This document shows, piece by piece, positions 23,352 through 36,800 of a stretch of DNA of 64,000 nucleotides; the first letter of the stretch is position 1, and every line of letters starts with the position of its first letter. Origin of the DNA: Phoenix dactylifera (Eukaryota > Streptophyta > Magnoliopsida > Arecales > Arecaceae); assembly GCF_009389715.1 (NCBI RefSeq), contig NC_052401.1, forward strand, positions 2,158,843 through 2,222,842, read 5' to 3'. The translations under genes were made by a program, and so were the position numbers. The notes below the pieces were generated by a model, which had not been told where the DNA came from, ran no database searches, and was given only the letters and a program-made list of their open reading frames with translations.

Positions 23352-25832
23352 TGCAGTGCAAGTGTGCTCGGAGGATTTTTTTGGATGCTTTTGTGATGGG
23401 GCTAAAAATCTGTGTAGTTTGATCACTTTTGCCCCCAGGGCAGTAATATATAGTTCTGTTATCAAATCTAGCTTGCTACAAGAAATTCTTCTTGCTTTCT
23501 ACAGGAAACGGTGCCAACAGGAATGAATATTCATAGGCCAAATGCTAGAACAATTTAATTTAATTTTACCGCCACTAGGAATAATTTTGGAACAATATAA
23601 ATAAGCCAAGTTATGGTATCCATCACCTAAGAATCCATGCTAAGCTTCTTGTCGATGCCAGAAAAAAGATTGGAAGAAGGCCACGAAACGTTTGTAGGCA
23701 ATATCGACATCTTTTGCCACGATCTCCTGCAAAATGCATTGAGGGCATAAAGAGAAGCTCGCGTATAAAGAATGCTCACCATTTTAATTGAAAAGAACAA
23801 AACTTTGCACCACATATATGGAATGCTCGTTTGTCAATGTAATTCAGGTTTATACCTCGACAATGTAGCTCATTTTTCACCATCTAAGTTCACTTGCACT
23901 CCATTACAGAACCAAGTATCCATGATCCTGCTCCGAATTCAGTTTCTGCTTATTTCAGGTTTTCATGTGTTGCATCCTTTCCACCCTTCTGTAAAAATTT
24001 CAATTTATAAACTTATATAAGTATCAATTTAAATATGTTTATCAAACTGGTTTCCTATCCTGCCATCTGTACAATTTTATGAGATTTCTGGTGTTAAAAG
24101 GTCAAGGTTTCCCAGTAAGAAAAAAACCATAGGGTAATCAAGGTGACGAACACGCTGTCTTAATACAAAATTAAGGTCAAATGGCTAACTTGTATGCCAT
24201 GGAGTACACGTAAATTAATCATGAACAACCAGGGCTACAACAGTCAAAAAGGCTCCATCGATCACAACCCTCAAGCTTGCTCCAAGCTTGCATTACAAAA
24301 TGCAACAATCCTAGTTCTTTTTTTTACCACCATAGGCGTGATACATAGTAACCGAGGTGCGGGTTTAATCAAATGGAATGCAGATATTTGGTCGTTGGGC
24401 CACTTGGCCAAGTCCTTGCATCAACTAGCCACCTCATCAGTGATGCAATTAAATTTTGGGTGGGCAGGCCTCAGAGCCTATATGGATGAAGCCATTGCAA
24501 GACCATCTGAAATGCATGGTCCTCCTGTGAACTGTTCATAGTCCCTGGTGTACTCTGGGAGCAAAACTAGGGCAACCTTGCAGTGTAAATAAGCAGAAAA
24601 GAACTACGACTACCCTGCAGTAGAATAGGCAGCAGAAGCCTTTTAAGATGTCCGAAGCCATCCTCGTTATAATTAAGGACTTTTTTAAGCCGGATCCATA
24701 AAGAGGAAGTGATCTTTTTCCCTGAGATCTTAAAAGGCTGATGGGGTGATGATGGGTCAAAAGACTGATCTCATAGATTCGAGGGGAGGTCAATGTGTTT
24801 CTTAAATATAACGAAGACCAGATTCAGATAGAAGAAAAGCATGAGACGAGAGAGAAAGAGCCAGAAGAGTCCGTCCGTACGCACCAGCTGACTGTGAGCT
24901 AGTTGTACGTCATGTGGTCTTGACTTCGGAGTCCCATCAACAGCCCACTTGATCTCATTTGCAATGATTACATCTTAAAATAAGCAAAAAAAGAAAAGAC
25001 TATTTCCTTGCTTTAATGATATGGAAGACTCCAAACAAAATCTTAAATGGATCATACCAAGTAACACCACTAATCATAATATAGAGATTTTTCCCCAATT
25101 TATTTGGCTACACATAGGCTTTGCTCGAGAGCACAAGTCCACCTAATACCCATTTGGAGGTTGGTAAGTTTCCCCTTGGTGCATATTCTTATTAGCATAT
25201 GCTAATAATACTTAATAATGCTAGAATTCCTGTCTTCACATTACATTGATAGACTTAGTTTTAAAAAAAAAAATCAAAGTCTATAGATAAAAGGTACATT
25301 ACCAAATAAATTGCGAATCCTGTATTTATAAAATCATTGATCAAGAGAGTAGCATATATTATCTGGTATTGCGAGAATTTTTATTGCAAATATAGGCTTT
25401 AGATAAATAGGCATGCTCTTCTTTTTTAAATGCTCACCCGTTAAGCATGAAATTCATTAATATGACCATAACCCACCATAAATTTGACCTGGGGCCCTGC
25501 ACGTGAAGTCCATCCTAAATTCTAGAGGTACTCAGAGATCGTAGACAAAAAGATGGGAACCAAGATAAAAATAATGATGCTAGGGGCTCAGATCATACCA
25601 TTACCATTCAGAAGAACCAAAGGCGCTGCAGAGCAGTAGAGTAATGAGCTATTCAGACGCATGCCTGCCCACTTGATCCAGAGAGTACTTCCACCGCAGG
25701 AAAGCCTGAATGGTCCAAACGAAGAAGACAATTCGGATAGTAATGAACATCAAATAGCCGATAGCAATTCAGATAGATAGAGAACCATTAACAAATTGGT
25801 CAGTAACTTAGACCGTAACTAAAAAAAAAATC
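23352..25832. other. 3' UTR and intergenic DNA after the LITTLE ZIPPER gene
   Basis: The ZPR 3' UTR probably ends around 23600. An open frame at 24194-24541 has no clear family. The rest is AT-rich intergenic DNA. No gene is supported. Confidence 0.4.
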
Positions 25833-26158
25833 ATGCAAAAAATTTCGAACTGTTTGGGATTTCTAATTTTCTCCTGAACTTTAATTTAGTACAATCGGAT
25901 CATTTAAATTCATTTAATTCAGACCCTAGCTATGAATTCTGTCTTATTGCCGTAACAGAATTGTCACGTGCCTAGCTTATATGGCAGAAGATGATGATTT
26001 CTCATATGACATCACATAACAATTCCATCACGGTAGCCAAATGGAATTCATAATCAAGATCTAAATTGAACAAATTTAAAAGTTCGATAACCTGATTACC
26101 CTAAATTAAAATTCAAGAGAAAATTGAAAACCCTCAAATAGTTCAGGATTTTTTGCAT
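25833..26158. repeat. Foldback MITE with arms of about 130 bp
   Basis: Left arm about 25833-25963 begins ATGCAAAAAATTTCGAACTG; the complement of the right arm (about 26028-26158) begins ATGCAAAAAATCCTGAACTA. The arms pair along most of their length (TTTCTCCTGAACTTTAATTTAG against TTTCTCTTGAATTTTAATTTAG). The loop is about 65 bp. No coding capacity. Long arms suggest a Mutator-type or foldback element, but no clear target duplication is visible. Confidence 0.7.
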
Positions 26159-27464
26159 AATTATTTCAAAAAAAAATATAACTTTACAACCCACCTACAC
26201 TCGAAAAGATAGGAGGACAAAAGCACCTACCACACCAACATCACACCAAGATACCAAACTGTGTGTTAAGAGAGATGCGAGCTGCCGATCTTCATGAGAT
26301 GGCTGTGATACAACATCAACACCATTCAGGTGGATGAGCAATTGGCTCAAACTGGAGTGACATCCAATCAGGTTGGGATACTGACCAAAATATTTATGAT
26401 GTTTCAGGATCATTCTGGCCGGTGTCTGGAGACTGATCCATTTGAACATTAACAGTTTTATGTTTTCTTCTCCTCCTCCTTCTTCTCCTCTTTGATTCAG
26501 GGGCATACTGAAATTTGATGGGTTTATATTCAGCGACAAGAATATAAATAATCGGACGGTAAAATTAAGGAAATATTTTAGGGAGATGAGGCACCAGCGT
26601 GTATTGATGGATGAATTACAGCACTGGCACTTTAAAATGGGCTCGGGATATTTAACATGGTGATCAAAGTGAGGCAAGTTGAATGCAAATGGTATATTAG
26701 TGAACAATAACAAAGAAATTTGTTTGTTACGGCACAATAAGTCAACTGAACAGTGGATCCGACATGGGCATTTATTTGATGAAGCGACTTCCTGTGCATA
26801 AAATGAACTCAATAATCATGCTCGTATAAAGATGGATGGGTCAAATAAGAAGATAATAGCTAGTACCCATGAGGAAGCTTAGAATAGCACCAGCTGAGGA
26901 ACATGAGATTATTCACTCGTGTAAGCAGAACATGAAGACAACCGAGGTTCTGGTCCTTGAAGAGTAATACAGGAAGGCAGGCTTAAAATGACCCTGATAA
27001 GGACATGAACTAGAATATATATGGTTGACGCCAAGTTTATGAATCCGAATATTTTAAGATGGATTCTAATTAGAAGGATGTGTTTTATGCATGCACATAA
27101 ACTTGATCTGCCAGACTGCCTGTTTACCAACTCATGATTCTCTGAGTTAAAAATGCACCTTATTTCGTTTGTTTGGTCAGAGGATCAGGCTTGTTGGGTT
27201 ACTCTCATCCTGTCAAAACTTGCCTACTGTCACTTGTATGTTGATAAAAACCGACTTGTCATCATTCAAGAGACCAATGCTGCATGAATTTTAAATACCA
27301 ATTTTTGCTTGTTATATGGTTTATTTGGATCTAGTGTATTCCTGTAATCCCAATTTTCTGCCATGAATTTAATTTATAGAGATAATACATTCTCACATCG
27401 AGCCAACAAAATTTGCTTGAATTTTATATACATGTAGTAAAGCCTAAGGATGAGATAGATATAC
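26159..27464. other. Intergenic DNA, possible lost 3' end of the aminopeptidase relic
   Basis: A 205-codon minus-strand frame at 26195-26812 has no recognisable domain. I looked for the final M18 exon on the minus strand and did not find it. Nothing else is supported. Confidence 0.35.
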
Positions 27465-30400
27465 CTGTGCGTGGAGAGCTGAGGAATGCCGCAATCTACA
27501 GTTTGTACAACGAACCAACCCCAGAAGCAAGTATGGCGCCTTAGTACATCCACATCCCAGATCATTCCTCACAAAAATTTCCTGCATAAAATTAGCAAGT
27601 TGACATTTTTATTAATATTGCTGATTTTGAAATCTTTATCTAGAACAAAGATAAGAGAACAACAAAAAAATTTCTATTTAAAACACAAATGTGGTACCCA
27701 CAGGGCCATAAGGTAATTAAAATTCATAAACAGTGGGCATCATAAGCTCACACATAATAACATAACATTTTCAGTTTTTCGCAGGACCATGTCATAAATT
27801 TTCTTTCTAAATGTTGTAGGGAAGAAGCTATATGTTCAAAACAAGTAGCATGATTCTGGACTTAGTAAGATGCACTTAGATGTGCAATTCAAAGCAGCAA
27901 ACATGCCACTTTTAATTTCTTAACAAATACTAAGAAAAGCCTTACAATGAAAACACAATGTAGCACACAGAAGGATTTCAAGTGCTGATGATGACCTACA
28001 TCATGGCAATTAAAGATTTTTCTAGGTTTACTCTTCACATACTAGCAAAAGAGACAACCACAGGACACACTTTTCTAGAGGAATTGTTGGAGTGGTGGAA
28101 CAGAGCTCTTGTGGCAAACAAACTTAAAGGGAATTATGGCAAGTGAAATCAATCCAGACAACTCTTACGGTTTGCTGACCATAAATTATCACGCATCATG
28201 TGTGCATGTTTAAAAACAAATAAGACTGCAATATGAAATTAAATGAAGTGACTAGACAGGGACAATGATTAGATTCAAGCAGAAAAGGAGAAGAAAGCAA
28301 TGCTATGACTAGAGATGCCCACAGCAACCAGAACAACAGTACAGAAGATGAAAAAAAGATTTGAAGCTGCATTGGAAATGATTTCCTCTTCATTATCAAA
28401 TAAAGCAACCATTTTGATAGCCTGCTCATTTTCTAAATCTCGAGGAGACTTCCATGAGTCTAGAAGAGCTCTGAGTGCACAGTAATTGTCAAGTCTACAG
28501 AGGGGATAAATTCATTATTTCCACCTCCAAGGCATCTAGGCTGAGTATCACAAATATTTAGCTCTACCCATTATTTCATCAACATTACAACCAAGTTCCT
28601 CAAATAACATCTGAAATGCAGAGTTCATAAATTAACAAACTGCGACTGCCACCTTCCAACTTCCAAATTTCAAATACAAATGATAAAGCATAAGTTGATA
28701 ATAACCTCGTAATCCGATCCAATATTCTATTTGGAACTACAGATATGGCACCGTCAGGTGCTTAACAAAAATCATAATAGTATTCATGGAAATACCTGCA
28801 ATGGAAGTGAAATGAATCCTTTTTGTCTTCAGATTGCACTTGTGCCTCCTCAAGTTTTGTTGCAAGTAGTGGAACAAGGTGACTCACAGTTTGGTCTGAA
28901 CCCTTCAGTGTTGACTGTGGTATACCAAATGAAGAATAAGTTATTGTATTGACTGTGATATACCAAATGAAGAATAAGTTAATGCACTGTTTTGTCCCCT
29001 TCAATGAAACAACATATTGAATGCAAAGGACTAAAATAAGTTCATCCCGTGTGCCCATAACACGTTTTTCATGCAGGGGCACAAGCGATTGGAAGAATGG
29101 ATTAAGTGAGACGGAAGCCTCAAACAGAATCAAATGGAAACGCATGGAAACATAATAGTAAGTACAGAGGAGCAAATGGAGGCTGCAGGGTCGCAAAATG
29201 GACTGAGATAGAGAAGTGATATTCAATATTGCTTTGTCTTATCATTAATTTTAGCAGCAAAGTTTCATATCATAATAAGACATGCGAACAATGGTGGCAA
29301 TCAAGAACGAAACAAATTTGTCAATAAACAGAACTACCTCAAAAGAAAAAATAATTTTGGAAAGTGTACATGGTGAATGAAAAGCATGTAAATACGAGCC
29401 ATATAAAAGATGAACTATTTCAAGTGTCAGTAGAATGGAAGGTGAAATCTGGTTTCCTACATCAACCAATTTCCCTCTCACATGGGATGAATGGCATCCT
29501 CTATTGTGTTGAAATATTTAGATTTCCGACCATTTTCCCTAAGTTTATCACGCAAACACCACCTCAATAAGTGAGGCATTTGATGGTGAAGTTAGATATG
29601 AAATGATATCGCTTCAGTTCACATATTTTGGCATGTCCTAGTTCTTAAACCAAAAGCATCTTAATTTGTAATTGAACAGCAAGTTCAAACCAAAGACTAG
29701 GTAACTATATTAATAGGATACCTCAACACACTGAAAAGGTAGAAACCAGTATCATGATAAGTAACTGCAGTACTAACTTCCACCAGGTGCAAGCAATTCA
29801 AAATAAAGCAATTCGATAATGTCACATTAAATAAAACAACAGGCACTAACCAGCGGTAAAAAGAAGAAATAAGGAGCGACCTTTCAAGATGAATGGCCAA
29901 TATCGGTACATGCCAGAAAGCTCTCCTCATTATGACAAGCTTATGCATTAGGGAACCATCACCAGCTTTTAGGATAACTCTTTGAGCCAAATTTTGACCT
30001 CTGCCGAACCATACGTGCCATAAGCCTCCTCCATACGCCTGCACATTTACCGTCAGAAATCTAGACCTGGAGGATGCAGACCTACGCTTCTGTTTCAAGC
30101 ATGGCTATCTGTCTGAGCAGCAATTATGTGAAACCCACTGCCATTGTTATATCTGCAAGGAAAGAATAATGATCCTATGAAATTGAAAGGAATTGCCTTT
30201 TTTTAGATCTAATGAGGAACAACAATCAAGAACTGAAATAAGATAGAATAATATCAAAACTGATGAAAGACAAGTGTTAATCATAACTGAGTGATGATGT
30301 GTAACAAGCAGCATATAATTTCAGCTCAAGCATGAAAGGTTCGAAACTTAAATGAGAATTTATTAGTAACGATCAGATCATGTTAGTTAAACCCATCGAG

Positions 30401-31154
30401 CAAAACGCCAATGCGAAACTGTGGCTTTCATGTCAATAGTAAAGCTTAGCTTTTTTCGCAGCATCAGCAACAATCCAATCAGCTGATACATGCGTGCAAA
30501 AAGCCGTCGTTATGGATATGCATCATACATGCGAAGGATGGAAAGATGACTCACTTTTCTCCGACCGCAAAGGCAACCAAGGAGGACATGTTCCGCGCGA
30601 AGAAGGAGCGTCCCGCCGCGATCAGTTGCCATTTCGCTTCAGCTGAAATGCAAAAAACACAACGTTAGGAATCATGCCACCTTTGTTCCTCGTTAAAATC
30701 CCAGAATCTTTTAGAGATTCTTGACCAGTTCCTTCAACTCGGCCATGATAGAATTTTTTTCCTTAAATTCGAAATAAATAATGATCGAATTCGTAGTACC
30801 AGTGGCGAGGAACTAAGCCCAACATTCGTAGAGATAATCCAGAAGATCGCCCGCGGACAGCTCTCCCCCGCGCCCGAATCCTGCTTCAATTTTCTTTTTT
30901 CCTTAAAAAAGAGGGAAAAGGAGATTAGAAATAGAGAGAAATAACAGAAAAGAAAAGAAGACGAGGGGCATCCCACTGCCGTGGTGCGATTCGCGGATCC
31001 ATGGGCGCTGACCTGGAGCGGCAGAACCGATTTGGAGCAGAGGAGACGATGGGCGGAGGAGCAGCTCTTGGAAAGGGAGAGGATAGGAGAGGAGAGGAGA
31101 TGGTGGGGAATGATGATAGGGAGGTGGAGCGAGATGGAGACGACTCAGAGCCAT
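27465..31154 (-). pseudogene. Decayed plastid-type M18 aspartyl aminopeptidase gene
   Basis: Intron-bearing relic in correct exon order on the minus strand. 31154: MALSRLHLAPPP, like the plastid-type DAP start. 30642-30555: AEAKWQLIAAG then FFARNMSSLVAFAVGEK. 30152-29881: NGSGFHIIAAQTDS, then VNVQAYGGGLWHVWF, GDGSLMHKLV and PILAIHLER. 28914-28796: HLVPLLATKLEEAQVQSE. 28610-about 28340: EELGCNVDEI, DTQPRCLGGGNNEF, ALRALLDSWKSPRDLENE, IKMVALFDNEE. 27581-27465: EIFVRNDLGCG then TVDCGIPQLSTH. Splice signals are still visible at several edges. M18 enzymes remove N-terminal Asp/Glu and are dinuclear metal dodecamers. Here frames shift or stop in several exons, the first metal-ligand His is Gln (AAQTDS), the exons between FDNEE and FVRND are not found, and no final exon is seen. 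Kept introns point to a duplicated rather than a retrocopied gene. Confidence 0.85.
28906..28982. repeat. Tandem duplication of about 41 bp at an exon edge of the M18 relic
   Basis: The sequence GTTGACTGTGGTATACCAAATGAAGAATAAGTTA is followed by a second near-identical copy (TATTGACTGTGATATACC...). It spans the acceptor side of the 28796-28914 exon on the minus strand, so it duplicates the intron end. Confidence 0.6.
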
Positions 31155-32594
31155 CGCGCGGGCGCGCGAGGGCGCGGGCGCTTTCTTCCTCGTTCCTACG
31201 CTGAAGAGTAGGGCAGAGTCTTCATTCCTACGACCTGCCGCGGCTCGACCCAACCCGGTAAAACTATTTGGCCCCTCGGGCTGGAGGGGTACAAGCCCAA
31301 CGATTTTTGTGATATCTAATTAAGGCCCGGCCCAAGTTCTGGATCTGGGATTTAACTTGGGCTCCTGAAATGCTGCTCGCTGTGGGTGTAGATGTGCACG
31401 CTTTAAGATGGGGAATTATTAATCAATGTCAGGTTTTAATGTTGCTACATCTCTCAGATTAGTTTGCCGATGGAAATAAAGATATACTAGCAGTTTTCTC
31501 CGTTTTCTTATGGAGGTTTTTATTGCTTGTATACTCACTATCATCAAACTATCACCAATCGATTAATTATTTCATAGAAGAAAGCACTACCTACTTTGAC
31601 AATAATGAGAGTACTCATAAAAATTAGGTTGTAATCTTGAAGAAAGGTCTTTTGTTTTGAAAATTGCTTTAAATTATTTTTTTTATTTTGTTCTAATTCT
31701 GACGATAGATTTAGGTAGCACTTCATGATCTCAAAATTCTAACCGCGGGTTAGTGGCATGCCGTACAAATCTTCTCGAGCCGCTATTTGCTTGGTATCTC
31801 GGTTCCGATCCGAAATGAAACGCCACACAAAAGATGACAACTACAAACTTCATCGCAAAGAGGAGAGGTTAATTTTTTTATAGAAAAGCTTGATCGGGGA
31901 ACCCTGACAGGCTAGAGCAGAATAAACAAAATCCCCAAACCACGGCAGCGAAGTTCTCTCCAACACATGCGACCAACCTGTACGAAATAGATGTTACGAT
32001 TAGCTTTCCACCCAACACAGAATCCTTCAAAGTCTCCGATGGTTGGAGACAAGGATGGACTCTGTCCAAAGAAATTTGCAGGGAAGGCAACCCACTTCGC
32101 TGATGAAAAATTTTTCATCTCCTGAATTTCTTCTAAATCCCTCGACAACTAACGACCATTAGGCTACTCAAATTCCAGAAAACCTGTCCTGATAACTCTT
32201 TTCCAGATCTCTTCTCCACACATCAACTTTTGGTCATCTACCATTGGGTCCACTACCAGTGTTGGCAGCTAACCCTCTCCAACCAACTTCCCTTGCATAT
32301 AACCAAACTCTTCACACGTACCACCTCAGCAAAACTGGACTGGCAAAGCAAATACAACACAAACAGCTACAGTTGTTGAAGTACTCGGCAGTTGTACCTC
32401 CTTTCTACCACCCTCCAATACCAGTTTCACTCAAGAGATGCCGTTAACCAAACCTGCAACAATAGAAGTACGCCTATGGAACGGTGGTATGACTCATTGC
32501 CTACAATATTGCAACCAACCAGCGTAAGTTCTCAGCTTAAATCAGAGCATGCTTCTAAGGAACTCCATAGAAGCAAACTGCAGGCAGAAACAGC
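31155..32594. other. Intergenic DNA
   Basis: Just right of the relic, 31155-31260 is GC-rich, like the old promoter side of that gene. 31260-32590 is otherwise AT-rich with no recognisable gene or repeat. Confidence 0.4.
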
Positions 32595-32957
32595 ATGGCC
32601 GCCCCCACCGAGATTGGCAGAGAAGCCGATGAAGAGCAGCGCCAAAAGAGTACTGGATTCAACGAGGAAGAGGACAAGCGTCGCCATGATGAGGATGATG
32701 AATTTTTCGAGCTCGACGTGGAGGTGCTGAAGAGCATCCCCATGCTCACCTACTACGAGCACCATGCCACCACCAGAGAAGCCCTCCTAGCGAACTGCCT
32801 TCTCCCCGTCAAATACATATGCGAGGCTGTTCCCACAGATAGGAGCCCAAGCATTCGCCTTCCTCTCCCCCAAGAGAGCCAGCCGCAGAGAATCCCCCCC
32901 TCGGTTCCCACAAAGAGATGTTGGAATGAAGGACGATTCGCGCGCATGTTTGAATGA
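32595..32957 (+). CDS. Small acidic plant protein of unknown function
   Basis: An intronless frame of 120 aa in a good start context (CAGCATGGCC). The first 45 residues are strongly charged (EIGREADEEQRQK, EEEDKRRHDEDDEFFEL). A compact central block follows: LDVEVLKSIPMLTYYEHH, then REALLANCLLPVKYICEAVP. The tail is Pro/Arg-rich and ends NEGRFARMFE. The block looks like a conserved motif rather than a chance frame, and the charge pattern and codon use differ from the AT-rich flanks. I cannot name the family. No TATA box is obvious. No signal peptide or membrane segment is visible. Confidence 0.6.
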   Translation: MAAPTEIGREADEEQRQKSTGFNEEEDKRRHDEDDEFFELDVEVLKSIPMLTYYEHHATTREALLANCLLPVKYICEAVPTDRSPSIRLPLPQESQPQRIPPSVPTKRCWNEGRFARMFE

Positions 32958-33171
32958 AGAAAAGAAATTTGTACTAAAAAACATAAGTATTGGCCACTTA
33001 CAGAATCTTCCTTTTTGAGGGAGTCATCCACATAGATTAATTATGGTGCTTTGTCACGGAAAAGGCCTCAAAAACAACTCATGCGGCCATTATCTGTCCC
33101 CAAATGACCTCAAAAATAAGCTGTCAGGGAAATAAAGGTCTCTGCTCAGCAGTATCCATCTACTGTTTTTT

Positions 33172-33280
33172 GGAGGGAAAGAAAGAACTGTCTAGAGTGC
33201 TCCGAAATTTATTTTTTTTGATTTTTTTTAGATATGTTTGTACTAAAATTGCATAAATCATCCGTTTTAGCTAAAAAAAA
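33172..33280 (+). mobile_element. 3' end of a LINE, copy 1
   Basis: The end sequence matches that at 59076-59274 (GCTCCGAAATTTATT ... GCATAAATCATCCGTTTTAGC, then A8). The better copy shows L1-like coding sequence just upstream, so this is a 5'-truncated LINE tail. Confidence 0.55.
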
Positions 33281-33344
33281 GTCATGAAACATATATATGG
33301 TGCACTTTCATTATTTCTTTTCTTGAACAAATTTTGGGCTATGA

Positions 33345-33720
33345 ATATGAGTTGGACTCAGATTTAGGTTAAAAGTCCGGCCCGAGCTCGGCATGGCCTA
33401 AATTTTGTATAATACTGTGTATGCATACCATAATTCATAGCCCAAACTATTTGGCCTCATTGTTTTTATAGCTGAATGAATTCCACTTCCATGCACCAAC
33501 TCCTTATTAAAACAACCATAAAGGCATAAGCTCATGAGCCTATCAATTCCCCTTCAAATATTTAATCTTTGTAAGTATTCTATATTTGTATTTTTCAAAC
33601 TGAAAAATAAAAGGCTCAAGAAGCTTTGGTCCGGGCCGAAAACCAAAGCCCGAGCAGCGAGTTCGGAGCTTGCAAGTGGGCCGGAAGAAAGGCCGGGCTC
33701 TGGCCTTGGCCTCATTAACC
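33345..33720. repeat. GGCCCGAGC-rich repeat next to BASS4
   Basis: Words such as AGTCCGGCCCGAGCTCGGC, GGTCCGGGCCGAAAACC, AAGCCCGAGCAGCGAG and GGAAAGGCCGGGCTC. They resemble the patch in the ACP intron and the one at the right edge. It lies directly upstream of the BASS4 gene. Confidence 0.4.
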
Positions 33721-33870
33721 AGCCCGTGAACATGGACCACGCAAATCCCCATTCCATTCCAAAATTATCCTCACCGTGCAAAACTGCAAATATGTACCTC
33801 TTCAGTCTCCAGGCTCCGCTGCTCTGGGTGTGGACGGAGTTCGTTGTCTTCCCACCGGTCGGAGGGCATC

Positions 33871-36800
33871 ATGGCGGTGGGATCCCTTCAAACCCTAGCA
33901 TTCAGGCCTCCATCGGCCGCAAGAAATAGCGTTTCCGGGCGACGAATAGCGTCTTTTCCGGCAAATCTTTTCAGTTTCTCACGCGAGTTTCTCATTGCGA
34001 TCGCTCCTCCGTCGCTCTTCGCCAAATCTCGCCCGGTTGCACGATGTCCGCGGGCAATTGGAGGTTCCGGGAAGGTTTGCTTATCTTTCTTCTCTCTCCC
34101 AAATACTTCCGGTCTTGGAGGTTTTCTATGGTAGAAACCATCTGATCTGCATCTTTTGTTTGTTATCTTGAAAACTTGCGACGTCTATTCGTTAGTTTAC
34201 TTGATGCTGTTGTTGTTTATCTCGGAGAATATTAAATCCTCTAATCCATATACTTCATGTGTTTTCTTGAAAATTATGGCTTATACTCGTCGATCTTTCT
34301 AACTTCTTCCCTGTAAAAGATATAATCCTTAGTTCTTGATCTTGTTGTGTGGACCATCAATTGTACTGGTATGGTGCGAAATAGCAAATAAATTACAGCG
34401 CAAAAAATAACACAACCGCCACAAGAATTTATTAGGCCTACGTCTACCTGTGGCGAGAGGAGAAAATACACTATATCAAAAGGAAAAAAAAATGTGGAAG
34501 AGGATTAGAAGGAGAAGAAAGATCCGATGCAATGCTTACACCTCTCTCCCAGAACACGGTGGCAGCTCCCTAGTGAATAGGTTTTCTTTTTTGGTTAAAA
34601 AGGAAAACCTTGGTCTAAGATGTGGAGACGTGGCCCACATCCAGTTCACGCCACACGCTCAACAGATCTCCTATATGATCTTTAAATTAAATAGATACAA
34701 TAAGTAGCACAGCATTGTATGCTTCATTTTAATACCATAAACTTCTTAAATATGACCTGTTAAAGCCTGGAACTTGCCAGATTCTGATGCATTTTTTCAC
34801 CATTCACTGATCACAAGTTCCATATGTGGTCATGCGCATGCCTTTTTGATTTAAATTTTATGGTGGTCACAACTATAAATATCCTGTTAAGTATGGGGCC
34901 AAGGTTTGAAACTATCTGTGTAGTTTGCAGCCCTGAAATTCTTGGCAGTTGAAAGTAGAACTGAAGGTTGTTTGTCTTAAGCCTATGCATGCACATCTAT
35001 GTTTCGTGGTATGGAATCAAGAAGGTTTGATATCATGGTACCATGCCACTTTTGGACATTATGGAGTTTAAACATCAATAGGTAGATAATGTTTCCATAA
35101 CCTAAGGGATTAAATGCTTATGCACACACACACACACCCCAACAAGCACGCACACGCACATGTGCACACGTGCACACACATATATATACATATGTGCGTA
35201 TACATATTTGTGTCTGCCTATACATCTGCATGTTTAGAGGGTTAAATATCTCTGGAGGAGAATTCATTTAAGGCTTAAGGAAAAAATTTCTGCAACTTGT
35301 TTCAGGTATATGGTGATGGAAATTATCAGAGTAAGGATTCAAATACTCGAAAGGTCTTTTCTTGGACACAGCCATTGTTGGACTTTGTAGGAACCAACTT
35401 CCTTCCTTTAGGTAAATAAATTCATCTGCTTCACAGTTTGAGTTTCTTACTGCTATTAGAGCTTCTAACTATGTTTGTCACAGCCACCAGTTAACTTGCA
35501 TTTTATCTGATTGGTACTGTTGATGATTTTTTCCGGTGAACTTTTAGATTACTTGTGAAAGGCTCTGTTATTTATCATGAAAAAATTGCTGTATCTCCAA
35601 TTACATGCATATTTACTGCTTCTATAAGCTGTAAAATTTTAGTTAGTACTTTGTACCTGGTAATGAACTTTAGGTTACTGTAGTTTCAACTCGAATTGAG
35701 GATGACCTGTGTTAAAGTTGAACTTGTTTATAGGTTTGGCTGCAAAGAAGCATGTAAAAAATCTGAAAAAACAATGACAGAGTGAAAAAATGGATTTTAG
35801 CTAAGTTAGGTGATGAAGGCATTGTGATAGCTTGTTGGACTAAATTTGATGATTTTTTTGGAAATCATTGATTATGAATTCTACCTGAGAAATGCCTAGA
35901 AGAACCAGTATTAGTGAAGCTGCAAGTTTATCTGCATTCCATTATGCTTCTTGAAGTAGATATAGCTTCATAAAGGATGCAATAACTGAGGCATTAAGGA
36001 TGCCTGAATTACCTATGGAATTTTCAAAGTCAAAAGGTCTATTTTGGTTAACCAACTTACGTAGTTAGGCCTTAAAAGTGGGGAAATGACATAATGACAG
36101 ATTGACATTGTCAGGCAATTTATCAAGGAGGGTTTTCAAGCAAAGGTTTGAAAAATGAATATAATCTTCATTATACAATTTGATCGTGTAGAGATGATCT
36201 ATGTGGACGTTTTTTCGTGCTTAAGCAATTGATAGAAAAAAATGACAGTTTATTATCTTGGAGAAAATATATGATCAAGTTCTGGAAGATATAATCTGGT
36301 GTGCATTAAGGAAGAAAGGCCTACTTAAACTGTAACTGAAGTTGTCAAGAACATGCTAATAAGAGTGTAGGAAGCATAAGAAGTAGCACTAGCTAGAGAA
36401 GAGAGTTTCTAGTTAATGTTATAATAGATTTGCCTAAGGGTTGATCATGTGCAAATGATATTATAGTAACTGATGAGAAGTGAAGATGGTGAATTTTAAA
36501 TTGAAATTATTGATGACTTTTGATGATGAGGCTTAAATATCAATATTAAGAAAAGGTAGATGGGAAAAAATTGCACAAAAAATTGAGACTCCTTTTTATA
36601 GATGAAAAATGAAACGCTCGTACTCCAAATAATATGAGCATGTGCAGGTATATTGTTTTCACTTTATGCATATGTAATGCTTTATTTTGCTCACATGTGC
36701 CCATCCATTTGTTGGTGGAAGTGAGTGTTGGTGTGCATCTGTGACAATGATGTGCTCATCTCAATTATAGAAGTTACTAAATTTCATTGATTATAATCTC

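Noticed and set aside
24194-24541. 115-codon plus frame
   Set aside because: A weak resemblance to RNase H-like element sequence could not be supported by any diagnostic motif.
26195-26812. 205-codon minus-strand frame
   Set aside because: No domain, composition like non-coding DNA and no splice context. I tested it as the missing end of the M18 relic and found no match.
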